A DNA stretch of 64,000 nt, taken from the NCBI RefSeq assembly GCF_002994745.2, contig NC_037092.1:16793501-16857500 (forward strand), in the 5' to 3' direction. The DNA is from Rosa chinensis. Taxonomy: Eukaryota; Streptophyta; Magnoliopsida; Rosales; Rosaceae. The position numbers were made by a program, and so were the translations under genes. This document shows positions 21,599-33,211 of the stretch, piece by piece. Within the stretch, counting starts at the first letter, position 1; each line of letters starts with the position of its first letter. The notes beneath the pieces are model-generated. The model saw only the letters and a program-made list of their open reading frames with translations. It made no database searches and was not told the DNA's origin.

Positions 21599-23420
21599 AT
21601 TTTGCATTGTTCAATTTTTCCTTGGAAATGCTGAACTTCTTTATAGAGGTTTGGGTCAAACATGAATTTAACCATCTTTTCCGTTGTTGATTTACTAAAA
21701 ACAAAGTCTTATTCTTTGAAATACCTTACTTACAGTCTTATGAATCCTATATATCTCCTTTTGTTAGAGGTCTGTCTATATCAATGTTGATCAAGTGTTA
21801 CTTTGAAACTCCAAGCTTATGTGTACTTAATTACTGATTTGATCTTTACATAAAGATTTGATCTTTACATAAAGATTTGATCTATTAAAGTTCTGTTTCT
21901 TGAAAGAAAACAGATTTAAGCTAAAGTGTCATTTCTTGGTAGCTTCCTATTACAGTTTGAAAAGGGATTTCAAGTTCAGTTTGAAAATCCTTTGAATGGT
22001 CCGTTTGGTTTGGAGAAACAAAAAGGTTTCATGAAAAGAAAGGATTGATTTCTTAATGATTTTTATTTGGTTAGGCCCAGGAAAAAGTTAAGTAGAGATT
22101 GTGCCTCCTTAGGGTGAAAGACCCAAAACCTGATCAAGATCCGCTTGTACGGGGTGCGCTCGGTGACCTTAATGCAAGCAATGGGCTCTAACCAGAATTT
22201 TAAGGATTTCAAGGATTCAAGTTTTAGTGTTCTGGAAACCATTCTTGAAAGTTTACTTTTGGAAATTTACAACCAAGAGAGAGAAAGGATTTTAGAAAAA
22301 ATTCGTAAAGCTAGAGTCCTTTGAAGAGAAAAAGGCTTTATGGTTTTTGCATTATTCCTATTTGGATTCAAATGAGTATTCCTTATCTACTGGACTTGCT
22401 GTCAGGTGGTCTCTAATTTCAGCCTTCTTCTCTTTTGGTTATTTATGGCAAGGTGACTTATTCAAGTTGATAAATCTTTGACATCTTCAACTACAATGTT
22501 ATATTTGAGTAGTGTTTCCTTGTCATTTTATATTACTTTGGATCTCTGGTTTTCTTTCACAAGTGCAGCAGCAACTATTGATCTTTAACCTCAATTTGTA
22601 GTTTTTTTTTTCTTATGCTAAAGAGTAAAAATAAAAGCATGTTTTCTATCCTTCACTTTCTAGTCCATGTTGGGCTAGAATCTTAGTTATAATAAGGATT
22701 GTTATTGTCGTACCTACTGAGCTTGTGAAGCTTATTCCCTATACTCTTGTCATTTTATTTCAAGTAGTCCATGCGAGGACATTTAAGTGATATTCTGGAG
22801 CTTTCTTGAGTGGAAGTTTGCTTGGCTTTACTTTGTAATGGTGCGTTGGTTATGCCTTTATTATTGATCAGATACCTTTGTTCTCTTGGCTGGGATGCCT
22901 TGTCATATTTGATTTGAGGAGTCTGAGTTTCTGGTTATCATGTTATGAAGTGGTAGAATAGTTTGGCTGGCTATGAAGTGATAACCTGGTGAAGCTATCG
23001 ATGCTATATGTGATGGATGATTTTGAAACTAAACTTGCTTTTGTACAAAATGTAATGCTCTGTTTAGTATTATGTTTTTAAGATTGTATAGTTTACTTTG
23101 AAACTTTGAAGGCAACAGTACCAAAGAAAGAAAGTTGTACTTAAAGCTTTTTGCATCTTCTTGGTGTATTACTGGTGTAGTTCTTCTAGATCCTTGAAAA
23201 GAAAGTATATTTGAATTTCATGAGATTTCTAATTCTCAAGTTCCATTTCATTGTTGCTAACAAAATGATTCTTCGTTTAAAGAGAACCCAACCAAAATTT
23301 TGGTGGTTACATTTCTAGTTCTTTCTTAAAGTCTTCAGCTTGAAAAAAAAAAAAAAAATCCAGCGAACTTACATTTGCAACATAATCCATCACTTTAGTC
23401 ATGCCTTAAGTGCGGGGTGT
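21598..23420. other. Intergenic DNA, no gene recognised
   Basis: No coding match. A 19-bp unit (GATTTGATCTTTACATAAA) is repeated about 2.5 times at 21837-21886, and an A-run is at 23344-23358. Otherwise ordinary AT-rich sequence. Confidence 0.6.
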
Positions 23421-23424
23421 GACA

Positions 23425-23680
23425 ATGGACTAGTACTGGAGACACTTGAATCAATTTCTCAAGATAGTCAAACTCAATGGCTTAGCTGTATCCGCTTCTA
23501 AAGTAAAGTTATTCCAAACCAGCATTAGGTTCTTAAGATTCAATATCCAGCAATTGATCTAAGATTAACCCTATTGACAGAGTTATCCAATTCGCAGATA
23601 AATTCCCTGATGTTATCTTAGAAAAAACCCAATTACAAAGATTTCTAAGTTCATTAAGGAAGCGAACTAAGGGCTAACTC
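23425..23680 (+). pseudogene. Endogenous pararetrovirus RT fragment (second copy)
   Basis: Closely matches 36229-36480, a piece of Caulimoviridae reverse transcriptase just after the catalytic motif. It is broken by stops and a small insertion (near 23553). It is an old genomic copy with no coding capacity. Confidence 0.7.
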
Positions 23681-23894
23681 TTCGCCCTTGATCGAAATTT
23701 TATTAATAGAAAAGAAAGGTACAAAACGAAGGGGGACTAGACCAAAACCACTTCCAATGGACACAAAACAACAAGGCGAGCATACTCAAAACATGCAAAG
23801 GAACAACACATAATAAGTACAAGGAAATACAACAAAAAGGATCAAAAGACTAAACATAAATCTACGAAAAAACATGAACTAAGAGAAGCGATAA
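23681..23894 (-). repeat. Retroposon-like 3' tail, duplicated at 36482-36698
   Basis: The block is joined to the pararetrovirus fragment in both copies at the same point. On the minus strand it ends TTCTATTAATAAAATTTCG, resembling the 3' end of a plant LINE. The match between the copies stops exactly where the gypsy LTR begins (23895). Confidence 0.5.
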
Positions 23895-24370
23895 TGATGC
23901 AGAACAGATGGCAGCCCAATTTGAAGAACAGTTGGATCGTGCTAAAGGAGGAAAACGAAAAGTGACTAGTAGACGCGAAACGGGCTTTCGGAGTCCGATT
24001 GGGACGTACCTTACCTTTCTGGAAAGGGAATCGCACCAGAAATCAAACTCGTTGCCTTGCTATGACCTGTGACCTTTTTCAGGCTTTCGGGGTCGTTTAG
24101 GGCTTCAAAACTGCATTTTTCTATTTTTCGGTGTTTTGGTTTTCCTAAGTATTTTCGGGTTGTTTTCGTTTTTACCCATGGACTTTAGGGTTTCATTCTT
24201 AGTCGCCCTAGGGTTTATTTTCTTATAAATAAGCTGCCTTAAGGCTGCAGAATGTATCTTTTATCTTTTATCAATAAAATTGAAATTATTCTCTTTTATC
24301 TCTGGTGGACTCCAGAATCCTTTGCTTAGGTTTATTCCTGGTAAACCTAGATATCAATCCGTCTGCGTCA
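23895..24370 (+). repeat. 5' LTR of a Ty3/gypsy element
   Basis: It begins TGATGCAGAAC, where the match to the duplicate block at 36698 breaks off, and ends GTCTGCGTCA just before the primer site. It holds a TATAAATAA box near 24225 and AATAAAATTG near 24275. The length of 476 bp is an inference because the 3' LTR is missing. Confidence 0.65.
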
Positions 24371-24372
24371 GG

Positions 24373-24384
24373 TGGTATCAGAGC
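24373..24384 (+). other. Primer-binding site, initiator Met-tRNA type
   Basis: TGGTATCAGAGC, the classical complement to the 3' end of initiator tRNA-Met, two bases inside the LTR. Confidence 0.85.
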
Positions 24385-24420
24385 AGGTCTTCCCTGTCTC
24401 TCCTATTTACCTTGGTAGCA

Positions 24421-26838
24421 ATGGGTGAAGTTACAAAATCAGATATCGAAGCTCTCACAGCAGCGTTTACCGCTGCCATCAACACCATGAACAATCGGAT
24501 GGACCAGCAGACCAATCGGATGGACCAGCAGATTGGGGAAATTCGTGGGTTGTTGGGAGAGAGAAACAACCACAACAACAACGATCGGAATAGAGGCAGG
24601 GAAGGAGGCCAGCGTGTTAGGGCTCCACGTAGAGAGGTTGTTGTTCATACTTCAGAATCTGAGTCTGAAGAAGAGATTGTGCAATATGAACCACAAGGAC
24701 AAGCTGACCAAGATTACAAAGTCAAGGCCGAAATTCCTTTCTTTTCGGGCAACTTGGGTGTAGAAGATTATCTAGATTGGCAGCTTCAGGTGGACATGTT
24801 CTTTGAGATTATGGAAGTTCCTGAACATAAGCAGGTTAAGCATGTTGCATGGAGATTGAAGAGTACTGCTGCAGTTTGGTGGGATAAATTGCAGAACACT
24901 CAAAAGAAACAGAGGAAGCAGGGTGTTAAAACATGGCGAAGAATGAAGCAGCTGATGATGGAGAGGTTCTTGCCAGACGATTATGAGCAGATTTTGTACA
25001 TGTTGTATATTGAATGTGTCCAGGGAACTAGGACAGTGGCTGATTACACCGCTAAGTTCTTACGCTACTCAGAGCGTAATGAATTAGGAGAAACTGAAGG
25101 CCAGAAGGTGGCTCGCTATGTCAGTGGGCTGAAGCCTTCCATTCAGGAGAAAATCGGGTTGCAAACTGTTCATACTATGGCAGAAGCTTCAAACCTAGCA
25201 TTGAAGGCAGAGTTGTTAGAGAAGCCTTCACGAGCTTCTTCTTTCCAGAGATATAACTACCAAAGGAGCACAGATTTAGTAAATGCCTCAACTGACAAGG
25301 GCAAAACCACACTGCAGAAAACAGAAGGTGCTTTCAAGGCTTCCAATCCTCCTTTTAAAGGGGCTGGCGGTTCTAGTGGTGCTCAAAACAGGGCCCCGAA
25401 CCAGAGGTTTAATAATCCTTATGCTAGGCCTACAACAGAAATTTGTTATCGATGCAACAAGCCTGGTCATAGATCTAATGTATGCCCTGAGAGGAGAACT
25501 GCCCTTATAGATGATTATGATGAGGATGAAGAAGAAGTTGGAAAAGATGGCGATTATGATGGGGCTGAGTTTGCGGAGGAGGAGTCTCCTGAGAAGGTTC
25601 ATATTGTGTTGCAGCGGGTTCTACTATGTCCTAAAGAAGAGGGGCAGCGGCGCAATATTTTTAGGTCACTTTGTTCCATTAATAACAAAGTGTGCAATTT
25701 AATTGTGGATAATGGAAGCTGCGAAAATTTTGTAGCCAAGAAACTGGTGGAGTATTTGCAGTTACCTACGCAGCCTCATGAGACACCTTATTCCCTCGGG
25801 TGGGTCAAGAAAGGTCCACAAGTTCGAGTTGTTGAATCCTGCAAAGTACTGGTATACATTGGTAAGCATTATAAAGATGAAGTTATGTGCGACATTATTG
25901 ATATGGATGCTTGTCATATTTTGTTTGGACGACCTTGGCAATATGATGTGGATGTGACTTATAAAAGCAGGGATAATGTGATGTTGTTTATGTGGAATAA
26001 CCATAAAATTGCTATGGCTCCTGTGTGTAAATTTGAGAAATCTGGTGTGAAGAAAGGGGAGAGTTTCCTAACCTTGTCTAGTAGTGAACTTAAGATGGAG
26101 AGGGCCTTTAAAGAATCTGAGGTTTTCTGTCTAGTGGTGATAAAGAGGTTGTTGTCTGCAGAAAAGGAAGAAGTGGTGATCCCCAAGGAAGTGCAGGACA
26201 TATTGGGGAAATTTGAAGAGTTGATCTCGGATGAGTTGCCCAACGAGTTACCACCTATGAGAGACATTCAGCATCAGATTGATTTGGTGCCTGGAGCTAG
26301 CTTGCCCAATCTGCCACATTACCGAATGAGTCCCAAGGAGAATGAGATTCTGAGAGAGCAGATTGAAGAATTGTTGAAAAAATGGTTCATTCAAGAGAGT
26401 ATGAGTCCTTGTGCAATTCCAGTCCTCCTTGTTCCTAAGAAGGGCAATCAATGGCGGATATGTGTTAATAGCAGGGCCATTAATAAGATAACTGTGAAGT
26501 ACAGGTTTCCTATTCCTCGTTTGGAAGACATGCTTGATGAGCTAGAAGGTTCCAAAGTGTTTACCAAGATAGACCTTCGAAGTGGATATCACCAGATTCG
26601 AATCAAGCCAGGAGATGAATGGAAGACAGCTTTTAAGAGCAAGGATGGCTTGTACGAGTGGATGGTTATGCCATTCGGGTTGTCTAATGCACCCAGCACT
26701 TTTATGAGGCTTATGAACCAGGTTCTTCGTCCTTTTATACGTTCCTTTGTAGTGGTGTATTTTGATGATATACTGATATATAGCAGGACCAAAGAAGAAC
26801 ATCTGGTACACTTGAAGCAGGTTTTGGGAGCTTTATAG
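24421..26838 (+). pseudogene. Ty3/gypsy gag-protease-RT polyprotein, ended by a stop in RT
   Basis: I start it at the ATG at 24421 ([12 protein letters not shown]); the earlier in-frame ATG at 24280 lies inside the LTR. In order: coiled-coil-like Gln/Asn-rich N-terminus; gag domain (about 100-270, with [11 protein letters not shown]); CCHC knuckle [14 protein letters not shown] from about residue 342; an acidic linker; protease with DNGSC at about 430 (Ser usually precedes Gly here, so the active-site Asp context is DNG in place of DSG); and RT with the catalytic YFDDILIYS (DD at about 782-783). A TAG at 26836-26838 stops the frame in the RT thumb. Chromovirus-like, lineage not certain. Confidence 0.8.
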
Positions 26839-27399
26839 GAGAATAAACTGTACATCAACTTGAAAAAGTGTACATTTTGCACCAGCAAGTTATTATTTAT
26901 GGGATTTGTGGTTGGAGAAGAAGGCATTCAGGTTGATGAAGAGAAGGTACGAGCTATAAGAGAATGGCCAGCTCCAAAAACAGCTTCTGAGGTGCGGAGC
27001 TTTCATGGTTTAGCTACCTTCTACAGGAGGTTTGTGAAGAATTTCAGTACCATTACTGCCCCTATTACTGAATGTTTGAAGAAAGGCAAATTCCAGTGGG
27101 GAGAGGAACAAGAGAAGAGTTTTGCCTTGATCAAGGAGAAACTTTGTACTGCACCAGTTCTCGCTCTTCCCAATTTTGATAAGGTTTTTGAGGTTGAATG
27201 TGATGCTAGTGGCGTGGGAGTAGGTGCTGTATTGTCACAAGAGAAGAAACCAGTAGCATTCTTTAGTGAAAAGCTGAGTGAAGCTCGTCAGAAGTGGAGT
27301 ACTTATGATCAAGAATTTTATGCAGTGTTCCGAGCATTAAGGCAATGGGAGCAGTACCTGATTCAGAGAGAATTTGTATTGTTCACGGATCATCCTTTT
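26839..27399 (+). pseudogene. Ty3/gypsy RT thumb and RNase H, truncated
   Basis: Continues in the same frame after the single [23 protein letters not shown] (RT thumb), [12 protein letters not shown], then RNase H with [18 protein letters not shown] and VLFTDH. It breaks off inside RNase H at FTDHPFLRP. No integrase or 3' LTR follows, so the element is 3'-truncated. Confidence 0.85.
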
Positions 27400-27445
27400 T
27401 TACGCCCCCAAGTCCCCACATAGGAGGGACATGGGGATGTAAATA

Positions 27446-27565
27446 AAGGGGGGCATACTATTGCTATCCATAATGGAAAGGAGCATTTGCCTATTTATAT
27501 AATAGATCGTATGGTAGGACATAAATTGGGAGAATTTTCACCGACTCTAAATTTCCGAGGAGCAA
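27446..27565 (+). pseudogene. rps19: Plastid rps19 fragment in nuclear DNA
   Basis: The plus strand encodes [37 protein letters not shown], which is the C-terminal half of chloroplast ribosomal protein S19 (family form [22 protein letters not shown]). It begins abruptly after the truncated gypsy RNase H and ends with a TAA soon after NFRG, without the usual HAKNDNRSRR tail. Fragment of plastid DNA transferred to the nucleus. Confidence 0.8.
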
Positions 27566-27843
27566 AAATTTTATAAACAGAGTAAAAGCTCTCGATAAAA
27601 ATCTAGTGAAAACTCTCGCTAAAGAAAAGAAAGATTTGTCTCACTATTCTCAGTAAGGGAAGGAAAGGACACAATCCGCTCAAGAGAGTTCTTGTGATCC
27701 CAGAACAACTCAAAAGATAAAAAAGTATCGTTAATTTCTTCATGCTCGTTCCAAGTTCTACGTAGGCTTAGCTGTTTAGAACCATCAATGATTGGTGAAC
27801 CCGCGGATCCTGCTCAGCAAGGGGATGGCAAGTTCCAAATTAT
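27566..27843. other. Intergenic, origin not recognised
   Basis: No coding match seen; it lies between the plastid fragment and a CACTA terminus. Confidence 0.4.
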
Positions 27844-28290
27844 CACTACTACAAAATCGAAAATAGACAACGTTACCTAGATAACGGTTTAATAAAAAGC
27901 GTTGTGATTTTTTTTACAACGGTATAGTCGAAACCGTTATATATAGATACTAAGAAAGTGTTGGTCCCTTGGTTAGAAGTTTTCTCATTTAACTTCTACA
28001 ATGGTGCGATCGAAACTATTATCTATAGATGCTAACAGAGTGTTGGTCCCTTGGTTAGAAATTTTCTCATTTAACTTCTACACCGGTGCTATCGAAACCA
28101 TTATCTATAGATGGTAATATAGTATTGGTCCTTTGGTTAGAAACACTACCAGAAGACCAAGTTAAAAAATTTCGGAAACACAGGAAGAAAACTTTTTATT
28201 CTCGCGCACTTTGGTTCTTTTTCCTACTTTACCAAATTTAATAACTGCGTGACCCATTCTCTCTCGCTCACTCCTGCTACTATCTCTCCT
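27844..28290. mobile_element. CACTA transposon end with 82-bp tandem repeats
   Basis: CACTACTACAAAATCG at 27844 has the same 13-base terminus as the Pack-CACTA. Motifs of the ACAACGG type follow, then an 82-bp unit starting TCGAAAC at 27928, 28010 and 28092 (about 2.6 copies). No opposite end is found; the copia sequence begins near 28291. Confidence 0.65.
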
Positions 28291-29228
28291 AATCAAGTAG
28301 TCACTTTAGTGAGCATTTCAACCTCGTTGCAAACGCGCTCCGTGGTCTAGAGCCACTTGACTGGGGTAAATGAAGTTCATAAGAACCTTCATTATATTCC
28401 GTATCTAGATCCCCATAAAGATACGTAGTGACCACATTTGTAAGCTGCATGTTTAGTTATTTGGAAACTACCAAACTGACAAGGTAGTGGAGTGCAATGA
28501 CATCCATTACGAGAGAATATGTCTTCTCGTAGTCGATTCCAGGGCGTTTTGTGAGAAGCCTTGCGCCATAAGGCGAGATTATCATCTCTTTTTCTCATCA
28601 CGCTATCTAACGAAGACCTATTAATGTCAACAGGTTTTATGTTAGGAGGTGTTGGCATCTCATGCCCGAAATCCTTCCTCTTCGTTAGTGAATCCAATTC
28701 AACCTGGATCGCATCTTTCTATTTAGGCCAATTTTCTCTACATTGACATTCTTCAACGGAGTAAGGTTCGATGTCATTGGTCTCAATAATTCCACGTCCT
28801 CATGTACACTAGTGTAGTTCGTAGAGATCTCTATATTCTCAGGCATTGGTTCTAACATTGAGGCGTCCCCCAACGATGTCTCTTGGACATAACCACAATC
28901 CAAAATATTCTCATGAGACGGATTTTGAGTATCAATGATCAATGGATCAAGTTGTGCCAAACTCGTTCTCTTCTTAGGGCGAGAATCCATCGAACCTATG
29001 GGTCTCCTGCGCTTTCTAGCGGAACCCATGGCCTATGACGCCATTATGCCACCTTGTGGCGTCACCATACCACAATCCATGGTGGTGGTGCCGTACCCAT
29101 CTTCTCTGGGTGACACCATGTCCTCTTGTGGGGACATCAATCCTTGCAAGCATGTTTGCAGCAGGTATATGTGATCTTGTCACTTTTAAGGGATCGAGAT
29201 GAGACATAGTGGGGACAGACCATGACAA
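28291..29228 (-). pseudogene. Copia RT N-terminal region and linker (truncated)
   Basis: The linker at 28685-29029 contains SMDSRPKKRTSLAQLDPLII, typical of the segment between integrase and RT. The RT start (WNRLREDIFSRNGC and so on) is readable in patches at 28392-28697, with frameshifts. The aligned copia copy runs in parallel at about 10520-11270. Confidence 0.65.
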
Positions 29229-29289
29229 TTCCTGTCGTTCCTGTTGAACATTGACGTTCTAATCTCCCCTTAACGACGGGAAGACTGTC

Positions 29290-30060
29290 TCATCAAAGTG
29301 ACAATTCGCAAATCCAGCTAAATAGAGATCGCTTGTCAAGGGTTCTACATAGCGGACTTATAGTTGGAGACTCATGTCCAACAAATATATATATATATAT
29401 ATATATGCATTCGTTGCAATGACTCATGTTGATGCGTTGTGGCGGCGCAATTGGCACATGAACCACACACTCAAATATGCATAAATACGAGATATTAGAC
29501 TCGAACCCAGTCACTAGCTGTAACGCAAATAAAAGTTGAGTGGCTGTTATGAGTCGTAGACGGATTAGCATAGCTGCATGCGATATTGCATAACCCAAGC
29601 GGAAATATTGGTGCGCATTACCAATGTCCGGGCTACCATCGTAGTCGTTTAATGGTGGCTTTTCCGTGAGACCAATTGGGTGTGTACATGGGAATATGAT
29701 ACTTGATATCAATACCCAATGATATGCAATAGTCATCGAAAATTGTCGATGTAAACTCTCTAGCATTATCAAGTCAAATTGACTGAATGGGATGATCTGG
29801 GTAGTGAGCCCGTAGCCATATGTTATGTGCTAGGAGTGTAGTATAAGCAGCATTACGAGTGGATAATGGCACAACACGTGACCAGCGTGTTTGCGTATCA
29901 ACCAACACCATAAAACATATATACGGTCCGCAAGTTGGTTGATCAAATCCATAGAATTCCCTTAGATTCTTTGTAAGAATGGAATTATTTCCTCAATCTC
30001 CTTTGCATAGGATGGTCTCAATCCTAAATAACAGGCTTTACAGAACGAAACATGGGCTTT
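29290..30060 (-). pseudogene. Copia integrase remnant with (TA)n insert
   Basis: Integrase C-terminal pieces such as GYAISHAAMLIRLR and YLCIFECVVHVPIAPPQ are visible; an (AT)n run at 29385-29406 interrupts the frame (encoding IYIYIYIF). Frameshifts are present throughout. Confidence 0.65.
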
Positions 30061-30868
30061 ATAATCAACCAATGAGGCTTTTGGTTAAGCCATAATGTCA
30101 CAATAGACTTGAGAAGTAGAGAGAGGAGTTTATGGAGTCAATGCCATGTATTTGCCGCAGGGGGTAGGCAGCGCCGGCCATGTATGGCCGGTCTTTGCAC
30201 AATCATGGCGCCATGAGGCGCATGTGTAGCTCCTCAAACCAATTCTTGGTTCTTACCTTTCTTCGTTCTGAAAATGGATGTCCGTGTAAAGTCTTTAATA
30301 CACGGATCATCATGTCAAAGCCTATATGTGTCAAAATCCCATAAGTCGTCTCTCATGACATGGTTGGATTCAATAACTCAAATAGTGGTTGCATACAACC
30401 CACTAGAGCGACACATAAGTTTCTCTAATACTCGTTTATGTCCATAGTCATTAGAGGTGATGCAAAGGAACTCTGTCCATTCTCATAATGTGTTTCCACA
30501 TGAAAACCATTGGCTCTTATATAATAAAGTTCGAATTAAGGTATGTCCAAGACATTAAGTAAAAGAATTGACACTTTATTAATAGCCAATGATTACATCA
30601 AAGTTTCCAAAATCTAATCCAAAATAAAATCACACTAAGACACATTGTAGTCACTCTATCCGTTTGGTAACTCCAATCAAATATGACCAGGAAAGTAGAG
30701 AGAGATGTTGGTGGAGCGAGGCTCTCTTAAGTACCAATAATCTCAATGACTTTCCTAGACATCACATTTTATTGGGTCCGCCACATAAGAAAGAGTTAAT
30801 ACAATTGTCATTTATTGACTAAGGCAAATTGCCATTACAAAAGTTCTTGGAAAAATAAAAGGACTAAT

Positions 30869-31980
30869 CTAATCAAAGTCTGCTGCATCCTTGTGCACTT
30901 CATCTTCAGCTTTGAAGTCCTCTATGGTGAGATTGACATCTCCACCATCTTCTTCTTCTTCTGCAAGGTACACTTCTTGCTCTCTTAGGTCCCTGTATGC
31001 CCTGTATCTTTCAGCTAGTTCCTCACTTGCCTTGCATTGCTTAAACCAATGCTCAATTGATCCACATGATGACACTCATCATTGTGGTTGCCTCCCTTTA
31101 ATTGAGGTGCACGTTGTGCACGTTGCGGGTGTTCCCTAGGAGGGTTGGTGCCACCACCACGACCCATGGCGCCACCATTACGGCTAGGGATACCACGACC
31201 TCCTCTCCCACGTGTGGCATTACCACCACGTGTATCCACACCAAACTTGTGGTTTCTTTCCTGGTTAGGGCGGTTATATGGGCCCATACGTCCCTCATAT
31301 CCCCCATTCTTAGGGTTCCGCTCCTTGCGCCCTCCTTTGGGTACATTATAATTCGCCTCATGAACGCTCTTAGTTCCAATGGGCCTTGAATTATAATTTC
31401 TCACGAGTATGTTATCATGTTTCTCAGCTACAGATATGATATTGATAAGCTTATGAAACCTCGTGATCCGTCCAGCATTGACTTCAGTACGATATTGCTT
31501 TGATATCACAATGGCTAAAACGGGGAAGGTGGAGAGAGTCTTCTCAATTAGCTCTTGCTCTGTGATAGGTTTTCCACAAAATCTCAACATGGATTGTATG
31601 CGAAGAGCTTCTGAATTATATTCAGCAACAGACTTGAAGTCAGCAAAGCGCATATTGTTTCATTGAACCTTCAAGTCAGGGAGGAGGGAATCTTGGATAT
31701 TGCCAAAGCGCTCTTCTAGCCCTACCCATAGCTTTCTTGCATCCTTGATCGACATATACTCCAATCTGAGTGCTTTGTCCATATGACGTCGCATCAAGAT
31801 GACTGCTTGAGCATGTTTTGCAAGTGTTGGGATGAACACAAGATCCGGGTTAGGTGCCTAGATTATGGGCAATATTCCCTTTGAAGTGAGATGGTTCTCA
31901 ACATCGGTTACCCAGCTATGGTACTCCGAGCCTGTTGAGTCAAGCATGGGAAAGTCAAGTCTAGGTTCATTCGACATCCT
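30869..31980 (-). pseudogene. Copia gag with CCHC knuckle
   Basis: The N-terminal part (MSNEPRLDFPMLDSTGSEYH) is at 31980-31654 with stops. The middle (31015-31653) has FADFKSVAEYNSEALRIQS and an Arg/Gly-rich, RNA-binding-like segment. The C-terminal part (30869-31075) carries the zinc knuckle C-x2-C-G-S-I-E-H-W-F-K-Q-C and an acidic tail (YLAEEEEDGGD). A frameshift lies between 31015 and 31075. Confidence 0.75.
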
Positions 31981-32429
31981 GAAAATAAGAAGAGAAGATA
32001 TATTAGTTTCGGAGTTAAACTTCCACGAAAACTAAAACAATAAGATTTCGGAGCTATGCTACCAAGAAATCAATTTCCAATAATCTCTTTTGGATTAGAC
32101 CAAACAATGATGTTTTAATATGGTCACAATTTGATGCTTACGGACGCTCTTAGTCCAAGCATTGTGAACGCTCTTAGTTCACACGAACACTCTTAGTTCG
32201 TTTAATTATGAACACTCTTAGTTCATACGAACACTCTTAGTTCGTTAAGCGTGAATCCCCACAATTCCGCTTTGTTAAATATCAAAATCATTTGGCAACA
32301 TATATTCCAATATTTGCAGAAAATAAAAGGAATTTAAATACAAGAAAGCAGCAACCTTAATTATAAAAACTTACGTGATTGTTCTTGGCTTGAAGACACG
32401 CGCGTGTTGATGCAGGCGTGTAGCTAAAT

Positions 32430-33020
32430 TAGGATTGCTGGAATCTGGTCGGAAATTGGCAGTTGGTGGGCCGGGTCCCTTCCTCCCTTCCTTTTTTTTT
32501 CTTTTTTTTTTTTTCTCTGGGCCGGGTCCCTTCCTCCTTTTTTTCTTCCTCCTTTTTTTTTTTTCGCGACTTCTTTCTTCCTTCTGGTTCTTCTCCCTGC
32601 AGCGATCAACTGTTGAGCAGGTGGGAGGGAGGCTGCTGGGATCGGAGGTGTTGCGGTGTACAGAGGGGGCTGGTGCGCGGGCTATGCGGAGGGAGGCTGA
32701 TCGGAGGTGCTGCAGATCGGAGGTGCTGGTGCTGCTGCAGATCGCGGCCTGGGCTGCTGGCGGCTTGGGCTGTTCGCGGCAGGACGCAGGGAGCGGTAGG
32801 AGGGCTGCAGGGAGGCTGCTGCTGCTGCTGCAGGTGCTTGGCCTTGGGCAGTTGTGCAGCAGGGAGGTGCGGCAGGGTGGTAGGAAACAGCGGGGGCTGC
32901 TGTGCAGTGCGGGTGTGCAGGCAAGGGAGGCCGGTGTTGTGCGGCAGAGAGAAAAAAAATTTTCAAAAGCTAGGGTTTTTTTTTTTTTGGTTTTTTTTTT
33001 TTTTAGGCTAGGGTTAGGGC
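32430..33020 (-). repeat. GC-rich leader of the second copia family
   Basis: Low-complexity leader with long C/T and T runs (32490-32565) and GCTGCTGCTGCAG-type sequence (32700-32900). Open frames on either strand here are by-products of composition. Confidence 0.6.
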
Positions 33021-33034
33021 TCGTGCTGATAACG
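33019..33034 (-). other. Putative primer site next to the copia LTR
   Basis: The minus strand reads CGTTATCAGCACGAGC immediately inside the LTR. The identical 16 bases follow the LTRs at 7978 (7962-7977) and 62377 (62378-62393). It is not the common TGGTATCAGAGC site. Its role as primer site is inferred from position. Confidence 0.55.
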
Positions 33035-33211
33035 TGTTGTAGGAGAATAGAATTGTGTTTATTATTGATAATAGGAGCCCTTTAAATAGGGAGTTACAAG
33101 GTACCAAAAAGGTAATAGAATCCGATTACAATTGAATACCTATAACACATTCCTATTACAACTCTAAACCCTAGTTTGTAGAGGCACACATTATGTCGAT
33201 ATCCTTCAACA
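33035..33211 (-). repeat. LTR of the second copia family
   Basis: 177 bp, TGTTGTAGG to CCTTCAACA (TGTTG/CAACA inverted ends). It has a TATA-like TATTTAAAG on minus near 33095. Only weakly related in sequence to the 237-bp LTRs. Confidence 0.75.

Larger units (their letters stand above)
28291..33211 (-). mobile_element. Truncated Ty1/copia element, second family
   Basis: Minus-strand order: LTR (33211-33035), putative primer site, GC-rich leader, gag (31980-30869), integrase (about 30060-29290), integrase-RT linker and RT start (to 28291), where it ends abruptly. The pol part is clearly related to the copia at 9023-20332, but the LTR and gag differ. No 3' LTR. Confidence 0.8.

Noticed and set aside
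24280..24420. Upstream ATG as start of the gypsy polyprotein
   Set aside because: It lies within the LTR and before the primer site; the ATG at 24421 follows the primer site and opens a typical gag.
32435..33085. Open frames of 182 and 216 codons on the plus strand
   Set aside because: Low-complexity, Phe/Ser- and Gly/Cys-rich translation of the copia leader; opposite strand to the element.
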